DNA of 64,000 nucleotides. It comes from Osmia lignaria lignaria (lineage: Eukaryota; Arthropoda; Insecta; Hymenoptera; Megachilidae). Below, in pieces: positions 10,670 through 19,200 of this stretch. The stretch's first letter is position 1. Each line of letters starts with the position of its first letter. A program made the position numbers and the translations under genes. The notes under the pieces were generated by a model. That model saw only the letters and a program-made list of their open reading frames with translations, was not told where the DNA came from and searched no databases. Where the stretch lies: assembly GCF_051020975.1 (NCBI RefSeq), contig NC_135036.1, forward strand, positions 9,920,001 to 9,984,000, written 5' to 3'.

Positions 10670-11530
10670 CACTCGCGTAGTAGGAAAAATAATCGGAGAA
10701 CGGGACGACGTGTCCCAATTTCTAAAAATAAAAAAACGACGTCTTTTTCTCCGTTTCACGTAAATATGTCGTGTTTTTTATCTTAGCCAAAGTTTAGAAT
10801 TTTCGTTTATCGTCGAATATTTCCTTCCGTGATCCACGTCCTATTCTATCTATGTCCCACCTTCCTCTTCTTCTCTCTTCCGACCACCCTCTTTTTATCA
10901 TTCTATCTTTTTTCTCTTTTACACGCATAACACAATGATGGACACAGGACACATATATGTTTGACATATTATTATATTTACTATTATTTTAATTATGATT
11001 TCCCAGAAGTATATATTATCTTTAATAATCGTGGTAATTTTTAGACTAGAAGAACAATATATTTAGCGGATAGAGATTAAAAAAAAAAAGTATACATAAC
11101 GAAATAAATATATATATAAATGTATACATATACATATATTATATATATATATTATTGATGAAATATTGAGATCGTAATTAGAAATTGGGACGAACGCATA
11201 CAATGCTGAAAGACGATAAACGGTATTTACGCGTAAGAGGGTGTTGAATGATGAACAAAAAATAAAAAAAAAAATAAAAGAAAATGGTCGAGCAGATGGA
11301 TTAAAAGCGGACTTGACCTTACTTTTGGTCAAGCTGCTCGCAGAGAATATTCAATGATTGAACAGAAAAAAATAAATAAATAAAAAAGAAAAAATGGAGA
11401 TCAGTAAATGTAAATGTTTGTAAACAAATTATGAAACATTATTTGTTCAGTGCCTACATATTCACACAGTAACAATAAAGATGAAGAATTAGTGAATACC
11501 CCTTTGTCTCTTTTCTACCAGAAATAAATT

Positions 11531-12160
11531 AATAAGTAAATTCTAAATCCCTACGCAGGAACGATACTTCGACATTTCGATTGTCAGGCATGCTTTATTG
11601 TGAGTGACCGCTTTTTTTGGAATATTTTTATAAAATCATTATACTTACAATTTGATATTAAAAAGAAACGAGCGAGAAACTGCGTATTTTTTTGCAGCCT
11701 AGAATAACTTACTTTACTCATTACTTGTACCCATTCACACGCTTAATTATATAATAATTCAATTGTAAAAACAAAACGCGGTCTTTGGACATGCCTTTGT
11801 TCTCGAAGGGTCATGATTTTAGTTGAAAAAGTATTAAAATAATTGTTTAACAAAATTGTATTTTAAAAAGATCGCCATAAATTAAAAATTTTTCCAATTC
11901 GATACCAGCGCCATCTATACAAAAACGGCTAAAACTATTCGACGACTTATCGACCGACTTTAGGGAAAATGGCGGTCTCAGCCAACGTAGGGAAAGGTGC
12001 CCCGCCACAAGGTATGATACCACGAGCCAGCAGACATCGTGCAACCGCCGAAGGGTGCGGATCTACCTGTCAAACATACGTATAACCTTATTTTATTTTC
12101 TGCGTTCGTTTAATTAGTTGTATTTATATTAAATAAACGCATTAGGGGATTGAACGTGCT
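11531..12160. other. AT-rich spacer before the satellite block
   Basis: No gene is recognised. A short - strand frame at 11847-12044 lacks any recognisable domain. AGATGGCGCTG-type words (reverse of CAGCGCCATCT near 11907) appear here and again in the satellite to the right. Confidence 0.4.
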
Positions 12161-12601
12161 GATTTTAATACTCCCTTATATTTCTCCTATCTCTTACATC
12201 CCAGCATCCCTTACATCTCTGCAACCCTTATACCCCTGCATCTCTTCGGCCAAACATTTCTTTTAGCTCACTTTTTCCAGTTATTTATTATTTTGTACCT
12301 TTCTATAGGCCAAAGCCCACCCTCTTTAGTTATTAATTATTTTATACTTCTGTATGAGCCAAAACCCATGTGTTTGGCATAGAGCGCCATCAGTAATTCG
12401 GGATCCTTGACACCCCTGGATATATCGATATGCAGAGCCAGCCCCTACATGAAGCTAGCCGGAAAGAATAATAAAATATGATTATCTTTAAACAAGTGTA
12501 TGTCGTTTACAAAAATATCATTTTCATTGTTTATGAGTGGACAATTTCTTAATTATTTACAAGTTTGTTTTATAATAAATAATTATACCCATCACTACCT
12601 C

Positions 12602-12808
12602 GAACAAGTGAGTTCTACGATTTGTTCGTTTTTCGTTCTTATATTTCGCTAGATCCGGTCAAACCCATCACTATTCCGAACAAGTGAGTTTCACGATTTG
12701 TTTGTTTTTCGTTCTTATATTTCGCTAGATCCGGTCAAACCCATCACTAGTCCGAACAAGTGAGATTCACGATTTGTTCGTTTTTAGGTCTTATATTTCG
12801 CTACTTTC
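12602..12808. repeat. 76-bp tandem repeat, first block (about 2.7 copies)
   Basis: The word GAACAAGTGAG recurs at 12602, 12678 and 12754, a 76-bp period. It is followed in each copy by GATTTGTTYG, a CGTTCTTATATTTCGCTA core and CCGGTCAAACCCATCACT. The last copy is truncated into the 57-bp family. Confidence 0.85.
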
Positions 12809-12810
12809 TT

Positions 12811-13245
12811 GGGGTTCCTAACACCCCAGATGCAATAATGTCGGTATGCAGAATCACCGGAGCTCCGGGGTCCTCAGAACCCCGAGGCAATATAATTTAG
12901 GTATACAGAATCGTCGGTGCATCGGGGTCTTTAGAACCCCGAGACGATATAACTTTGGTAAGCAGAATCACAGATGCTTCGGGGTTCTTAGAACCCCAAG
13001 AGGTATAGTTTTAGTACGCAGAAACATTGGTACTTCGGGGTCCTTAGAACCCCGCGACAATATAATATTGGTATGCAGAATCATCGGAGCTTCGGGGTTC
13101 TTAGAACCCCAAGACAGTATAATTTTAGTATGCAGAATCGGCGGTGCTACGGGGTCCTTAGAACCCCGCGACGATATAATTTTGGTATGTAGAATCATTG
13201 TAGCTTCGGGGTCCTTAGAACCCCGCGACGATGTAATTTTTGTAA
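12811..13245. repeat. 57-bp hairpin minisatellite (8 copies)
   Basis: GGGGT words start at 12811, 12867, 12924, 12981, 13037, 13094, 13151 and 13208. The best copies contain the palindrome GGGGTTCTTAGAACCCC (8-bp arms), followed by an AATATAATTTTGGTATGCAG-like spacer. Because 57 is a multiple of three, open frames run through the array, but 56-bp copies break the phase and coding use is unlikely. Confidence 0.88.
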
Positions 13246-13247
13246 CC

Positions 13248-13560
13248 TACATGAAGCTACCTGGAAGGAATAATAAATATGACAATTTTTAATTTTTCTG
13301 AGTGTATTTCGTTTGTACATCGTTTGTGATTGATTGTGAGTCTATTTTTAACATTTGTGACAAATTAATTCTTTTGTAATTAGCAATTTTATTTCAATCA
13401 TGATGTGAGCCGAAACTTTTTACTAATTTTTTATGATAAACAGATTTTGTGATAACTGATAACTGTAATTGATTGGAAATCGTTTGTGGGTTACAAATAT
13501 ATCATTTTCATTGTTTATGAGTGACTAATTTCTTAATTATTTACAAATTTGTTTTATATT
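13248..13560. repeat. Anchor unit with AT-rich body, second copy
   Basis: It begins CCTACATGAAGCTACC. Its opening and its end (ATATCATTTTCATTGTTTATGAG and onward) match 12446-12590, but this copy is longer by an internal segment (TTTTCTGAGTGTATTTCG to about 13480). That longer part is mirrored at 16120-16290. Confidence 0.75.
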
Positions 13561-13585
13561 AAATAATTATACCCATCACTACCTC

Positions 13586-13712
13586 GAACAAGTGAGTTCC
13601 ACGATTTGTTCGTTTTACGTTCTTATATTTCGCTAGATCCGGTCAAACCCATCACTATTCCGAACAAGTGAGTTTCACGATTTGTTTGTTTTTCGTTCTT
13701 ATATTTCGCTAG
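13586..13712. repeat. 76-bp tandem repeat, second block
   Basis: GAACAAGTGAG occurs at 13586 and 13662, the same unit as 12602-12808. Its position again follows the anchor unit and precedes a hairpin array, confirming a direct duplication of the whole arrangement. Confidence 0.85.
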
Positions 13713-13715
13713 TTG

Positions 13716-14165
13716 CTTCGGGGTCCTTGGCACCCCGGATCATATAATATTGGTATGCAAAGATACTCACCGGCGTATCGGTGTCCTTAATAACCCAATA
13801 TGATATCAGGTCGGTACGCAGAGATAGTTAATGGTATTTTGGGGTCCCTGGCACCCCGGATGGTATAATATTGGTATGCAGAGATACTCACCGGCGTATG
13901 GGGTCCTTAATACCCCAATATGATATCAGGTCCGTACGTAGAGATAATTACTTGTGCTTTGGGGTCCCTGGCACCCCGGATGGTATAATATTGGTATGCA
14001 GAGATACTCACCGGCGTATGGGGTCCTTAATACCCCAATATGATATCAGGTCCGTACGCAGAGATAATTACTTGTGCTTTGGGGTCCCTGGCACCCCGGA
14101 TGGTATAATATTGGTATGCAGAGATACTCACCGGCATTTCGGGCTTCCTGGCACCCCTGGATAAT
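13716..14165. repeat. About 120-bp dimeric hairpin repeat (4 copies)
   Basis: GGGGTCCCTGGCACCCC-type palindromes start at 13720, 13841, 13961 and 14081. Between them lies a second palindrome, GGGGTCCTTAATACCCC, so each unit is a dimer of the hairpin monomer seen at 12811-13245. This is a classic higher-order repeat derived from a shorter one. Confidence 0.88.
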
Positions 14166-14453
14166 ATCAGGTCCGTATGAAGAGGGCACAACCAGTATAA
14201 TTTTATTTTCAGAGTTTATTTAAATTACTTCATTTATTTCTTTTTGCTTATTAAATAAGCTTAATGAAGAGAAATAACATTTATGATTGTATCCCTCTTC
14301 TGGGTCTCAGCCGAGGACCGCTTTTATTTTACCTTTTCTAATTATTTATATAATTTTATCCTCCATTATAGGCCATGGCCATCTCAGTCTCCCTTACATC
14401 CCTGCATTCCTTCCATCTCAGCATTCCTTACACCCCTGCAAAACATTAAATCC

Positions 14454-14720
14454 TTTTTTTTTTTTTTTTTTTTTTTAACGTGGTGGAAATCTTCAGAAAG
14501 ACACCTTCAGCCCCCCTGGGGAGGGGCCGGAGGTAGTGTGGGATTTTTACCCACTAAAACCACCACGGTGGCCTGCACTAGGGCTGTAGGGAGGGTCCTT
14601 TAACCCCCCGCCATGTGCCAAACTCTGCCGAAATCGGGGGCCACACCCGATGCCGGCACTCCTCGGGCCGCCTGCAGTGGAGACTGGGGCCCCAGCCCCA
14701 GACCCCTGCGGCATTTTTTA
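14454..14720 (-). mobile_element. 5'-truncated non-LTR retrotransposon or SINE fragment with poly(A)
   Basis: On the - strand a GC-rich stretch of about 235 bp ends in a 23-A tail (T run at 14454-14476 on the + strand). It is inserted inside AT-rich satellite. Base composition changes sharply at both sides. The 3' part contains GGTTTTAGTGGGTA and CCCACACTACC, reminiscent of 3' ends of R1/I-type LINEs in insects. This is a resemblance from memory, not a search result. No reverse transcriptase domain is retained. Confidence 0.5.
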
Positions 14721-15222
14721 CATCCCTCGTTCCGTTACATCTCCATCCCTTACACTTCTGCACTTCTTTCATTCCTACATTCCTTACATCCCTTCATTTT
14801 TTAACTCCCTATATTCTTGTCATCCATTAAATATCTACATTATTATCATCCCTACAATGCTTACATCTCTTCATCCCTTACACCCCTACATTCTTTTCAT
14901 CCCTACAATCCTTACATCTCTTCATCCCTTACATCCCTACATTCTTTCGTCCCTACAATCCTTACATCTCTTCATCCCTTACATCCCTACATTCTTTCAT
15001 CCCTACATTCCTTACATCGCTTCATCCCTTACATCCCTACATTCTTTCACCCCTACATTCCTTACATCGCTTCATCCCTTACATCCCTACATTCTTTTCA
15101 TCCCTTACATCCCTACATTCTTTTCATCCCTACACTCTTTTCATTTCTACACCCTTTTCATCCCTGCATTCTTTACATCCCTACATTCTTTTCATCCCTA
15201 CATTCCTTACATCGCTTCATCT
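14721..15222. repeat. CATCCCTTACATC minisatellite, forward arm (about 50-bp higher-order unit)
   Basis: Short variants of CATCCCTACATTCTTT and CCTTACATCTCTT alternate. From about 14900 to 15110 they form a near-exact 50-bp higher-order period. Lack of stop words creates long open frames rich in His, Pro, Leu and Tyr, which are repeat artefacts. The reverse-oriented arm lies at 15725-16100. Confidence 0.88.
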
Positions 15223-15240
15223 CGAGAATTTCGCGAAAAT

Positions 15241-15625
15241 TTCGAAAATAAAGCGCCCCCTAGCGGGAAAAATGTGAACTAAAATTTCGATCTCGAATCA
15301 GCGCCATCTGGTTTCGGAAAAAGGAACTAAAGCTTGCTCCATTTTTGGCCCTCTGGCGGGAAAAATGTGAACTAAAATTTCGATGTCGAATCAGCGCCAT
15401 CTGGTTTCGGAAAAAGGAACTAAAGCTTGCTCCATTTTTGGCCCTCTGGCGGGAAAAATGTGAACTAAAATGTCGATGTCGAATCAGCGCCATCTGGTTT
15501 CGGAAAAAGGAACTAAAGCTTGCTCTATTTCTGGCCCTCTGGCGGGAAAAATGTGAACTAAAATTTCGATGTCGAATCAGCGCCCTCTGGTGGCGAAAAA
15601 AGGAACTAAATTTTGTAAAATTTCT
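15241..15625. repeat. 93-bp satellite with a CTCF-like site in each copy (4 copies)
   Basis: GCGCC of the word TCAGCGCCATCTGG starts at 15301, 15394, 15487 and 15580, an exact 93-bp period. Each unit also contains GGCGGGAAAAATGTGAACTA and GGAACTAAAGCTTGCTC. The reverse strand of the last copy (15579-15593) reads CCACCAGAGGGCGCT, a full match to the known CTCF consensus CCASYAGRKGGCRSY. The others read AAACCAGATGGCGCT (13 of 15). A further near match, CCGCTAGGGGGCGCT, lies at 15252-15266. Confidence 0.88.
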
Positions 15626-15634
15626 GGCGAAAAA

Positions 15635-15687
15635 ACTTACCTTTACTTACCTTTACTTACCTTTACTTACCTTTACTTACCTTTACT
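15635..15687. repeat. 10-bp tandem repeat ACTTACCTTT (about 5 copies)
   Basis: A perfect decamer array directly follows the 93-bp satellite and lies near the centre of the inverted minisatellite arms. It does not match insect telomere repeats of the TTAGG type. Confidence 0.92.
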
Positions 15688-15724
15688 CGAAGCAGTCTTT
15701 GTAATATATGTATTATAATGTTTG

Positions 15725-16100
15725 CAGGGGTATAAGGGATGTAGGGATGACAGGAATGTGGGGATGAAAAGAATGTATGGATGAAAAGAATGCAGGGATG
15801 TAAGGGATGAAGAGATGTAAGGAATGTCGGGATGTAAGGGATAAAGATATGTAAGGAATGTAGGGATGTAAGTGATGAAGCGATGTAAGGAATGTAGAGA
15901 TGAAAAGAATGTAGGGATGAAAAGAGTGTAGGGATGTAAGGGATGTAGAGATGTAAGGAATGTAGGGATGAAAAGAATGTATGGATGAAAAGAATGCAGG
16001 GATGTAAGGGATGAAGCGATGTAAGGAATGTAGGGATGAAAAGAATGGAGAGATGTAAGGGATGCAGAGATGTTAGAAATACTGAGATGTAAGGGTTGCT
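15725..16100. repeat. CATCCCTTACATC minisatellite, reverse arm
   Basis: It reads GGGATGTAAGGGATGAAG and variants, which are the reverse complement of the 14721-15222 array. The two arms with their roughly 500-bp spacer could fold into a large imperfect hairpin. The end beyond 16100 runs into the mirrored anchor. Confidence 0.88.
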
Positions 16101-16114
16101 GGGATATAAGGAAA

Positions 16115-16290
16115 AAGCTTTGGCTCACATCATGACTGAAATAAAATTGCTAATTACAAAAGAAGTAATTTGTCATAAACGTTAAAAATAGACTCACAAT
16201 CAATCACAAACGATTTACAAACGAAATACACTAAGAAAAATTAAAAATAATCATATTTTATTACTCCTTTCATGTAGGTGTGAGTAAATG
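16115..16290. repeat. Inverted copy of the CCTACATGAA anchor
   Basis: Read on the - strand it starts ACCTACATGAAAGGAGTAAT and continues with the same order of words as 13248-13425, including GTGTATTTCGTTTGTA, GTTTGTGATTGATTGTGAG and TTGTAATTAGCAATTTTATT. It marks the right edge of the composite block. Confidence 0.8.
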
Positions 16291-16292
16291 GG

Positions 16293-19200
16293 ATATAGTT
16301 TTTGATATCGAAGTAATCTGCTATTACCATCAGGGTGAGTTAGACTGTTGCTGTGCGAAGTGCTTCATATTTTTATACTTGGATACAGCAGATGATGTTC
16401 GTTTTTAAGGGACAAATTTAAAACCCCTTGAAAATGTAAGCATATCTGGTCTTGTTGGATCTAGAGCACCGACGAGAGACTACTAGTAGTAGTATACTCT
16501 ACATGGAAATACAGTCTGAATAGGTTTGGGCACCGACGAGCACTAACCAGACTAAACAGCTATCGTCACCTATGTGGTGAAAACGTAAACTGTTCGTTAC
16601 TTCATCGGTAAATAAGGTCGATAACATCGATTATTAAAAAATGTATGTATCTGTTTCCCTAGTTTCACCGTTCAGGATTAGATGGCACTATTTTTTTAAA
16701 GCGCGTCCTAATATGAAATTTAAAAATATTAATTACCAGATTATATATTCCAAAGTTAAGTTCTGTTATATTTTGTATCAAAAATAAAAGACATATTAAA
16801 GTACACCATCTTTCTATATTCCTTACGTAAGAATCTTAAACTTTTTTGTAAAATAAAGCAAAGAGGAACGAAGGAACATACGATTTAACTCAAACGACAA
16901 ATAAAGGTTTATTATCGTCCGACGATTTCTTGTTGAACTTTATCTTTACAAAACCGTATGTAGGTCCCCGAAATGACCACTGTAAATTGAGCAATTCCGA
17001 TGCCGAATCAATAATGAGCCCATCGGTGTGCCTTATTTTCCCGTATCGATGATTGTATCGACGACATTGAGTCCTTTTTGGCAACGACCACTTTTTTAGC
17101 CCCCTTCCTCCCTTCTTTCTTCGTTGCCGTTACTCTCACGACGTCGCGTTTTTAGAATCACCTCTCTCACCGCGGGTGGTGTCGAACTCTGCTAGAGATA
17201 AAATGCACCCCGATGAGAACTCGCTATAAATTCTCAACGAGGGAAAATGAAAACTGCTTGACGTCCCGATATATTCATGGATAAAAGTTTTCCTGGATGG
17301 GTCCCATCGAAATTCGTACAGTTAAAAAAGAGAAGATATTTTAAGGGAGAAAGTTAGTCTGAACGTCTTAAAATTATAAGTTATTTTACTGTACACTGCA
17401 TTGAGCATTTCTAGGGTTCCCTAGTAAGTTCTCCTCCTACATTTCCATTTTCTCTAGAGAAGTCTACCGTGTCCGGTATTATAAAAAGTTTAAACCAATT
17501 TGATAAGCTCGCCTTCCTCTACTTACATGTATAGAAATGGAACAAGTCTAATCCGAATTACTTTCAACAATTTAGTTCCACCAGTGTCATACCACAATGC
17601 ATCTCTCCCGGTATCTATTACAAAACATTCAACTGCATTGTGGCAATTCGAAAGATAATTGTGGATACTCTGTCACTATTGAACAGCATCATCAAAGCGA
17701 TCGTTCTTTAGCTGTAACAAATGGCTTCTATCGTGACAATGCAACAGGGAAACATGTCGATCGGGCATCTCTCGCGCGTATGGTTAGTTTCGCAATGGTT
17801 CGCGGAAGGTCGCCGACGTAAAGGATTGTCTGCTACTCTAGGCCGCTGAAACGCAGGTGTTTTCCGACATGAACGTCGCGACAAGGCTGCCCACGATGCC
17901 TACGAACGTATATCCGGTTGTCTGACTGCATGCGAGGACTTGCCTTTCGCAAGGCCGTCTCGACTTAGAGACTAGCAGCCCCTCTAGAAAGTGACAATTC
18001 GAATAAGTGAACACTCGCACACATTCAGACAGGTGTGTGTCAGATGAATTCTCCGATGCGTTCCCCGCATCTAGGGATTTCTTATTCTTCCTACAAGGAA
18101 GACTCTTACTCGACGTGGCTTATTGTTGACTCGCGGAAATGCTGTCCAGTAAGCCTGAATTCGTGCAATTTCATTTATGAGTTTTATTTGTAATACAATA
18201 TCATTCTTTGATTCTTAGAATACTTCCGTTATTAAGTACTGACAGCAGATATAGCCATTAAACACAGAGTAGTAATTGTCTCTCGTTGCTCTTTCATAAC
18301 TCATCGCATGGTAGTTTGTTATTTAAGTACTCGAAGAATTTATTCGAGAAACAAAAAGAATGAAAAAAAAATTGAAACCGGTCTCGACGATATAATCTAT
18401 CTAGTCTTTGATGCTTCGTTTTAACTGCACCCTGAGGAACTCCGACAAACTGACATTCGTATGCGAAGTCACGTCTACGAGACATTTCGTTTGCCATAAC
18501 ATAGAAATCTTCCTGTTTTTCGTTCCACGTACTCGGTATGCTAGCAACATTGTTACTTACCGAAATTTCGCGTACGAAGGTTGCCCGTGCGCTTTCTCAC
18601 CTTTTTCCTCGCGATCCAGTGGCCCGCGTAAGGATAGGACTGGTCGAACTTAATCATGGGACTAAGCGCCATATTAGGACGCATGACTCACAGATGCATT
18701 ATTGGTTAAAAAAGCGACAAAATGGCCTCTATCCTTGATGTTCCTCTAGATCGTGAAAGTCGAAAGCCAGCGTTTTATACGAAAAGTCTAAACTGGAAGA
18801 ATAATATCCCGATCAGAAGTTTCACGAGCATAATCTACATTTCGATTAGTCCGAAGTCCGAGCAGCGCAACGCTCAGAGACACTCTTACTAATCACAACT
18901 TTCACCTTTCCGCATAATCGCAAATCAAACGATCGCCAGTAGCTTTAGCTAGGCGCCTACCGCCTTGTTTACTCGGCTCGAAAACGAACCTGAATCCTAA
19001 ATAATTCCACAGCAGCGCGCTACAAGCCGCTTCGCTCTAATTTTGCAACAGGAAGCAATTCGCTGTCTCTGATTACCATCGGTGCAGCCGAACGTTCCCG
19101 GGATTTGCATCATGAAAGTTTCCCCACTCCCCTCGTACCTGCGCAACGTTTACTCTTCTAAATCCATACCGGCGACAATTTTCCTTCGATCCTTGTTCCG

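Larger units (their letters stand above)
3930..11530 (+). other. T-rich downstream region, possible long 3' UTR of the BTB-psq gene
   Basis: No coding exon is supported here. AATAAA signals at 4309-4314 and 4853-4858 could end a short 3' UTR. Another at 11474-11479 could end a 7.5-kb one, a length not unusual for insect regulatory genes, though only inferred. Contents include many T or A runs, (GA)n at about 5803-5838, (TA)n near 6031-6060 and 9080-9142, and two Pumilio-type UGUANAUA words at 5200-5207 and 5225-5232. A cluster of small inverted-repeat elements is described separately. Confidence 0.4.
12161..16292. repeat. Composite satellite/mobile block with direct and inverted duplications
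   Basis: At least six tandem-repeat families are stacked in 4.1 kb. An anchor beginning CCTACATGAAGCTA occurs at about 12446 and 13248 in direct orientation, and as an inverted copy ending near 16285. About 170 bp of the 13.25-13.43 kb anchor is mirrored at 16.12-16.29 kb with high identity. The CATCCCTTACATC minisatellite is likewise present forward (14.72-15.22 kb, with a small tract near 12.19-12.25 kb) and reversed (15.73-16.10 kb). No transposase or polymerase frame is present. It could be a non-autonomous transposon that carries satellites, or a satellite locus shaped by inverted duplication. Confidence 0.75.

Noticed and set aside
12846..13292. A 148-residue repeat protein with 19-residue units
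   Set aside because: The 57-bp array is a multiple of three by chance, and 56-bp copies shift the phase. The palindrome, not the peptide, is what is conserved.
14650..15282. Long open frames of His/Pro/Leu/Tyr repeats on + (and 15673-16128 on -)
   Set aside because: They result from a stop-free minisatellite. Several frames stay open at once and no start, splice or domain evidence exists.
15635..15687. Interstitial telomere repeat
   Set aside because: The decamer ACTTACCTTT does not match TTAGG or known hymenopteran telomere variants.
12602..16100. CRISPR-like regular repeats
   Set aside because: Units are directly contiguous tandem copies with similar 'spacers', in a eukaryotic intergenic region without cas genes. 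They are satellites.
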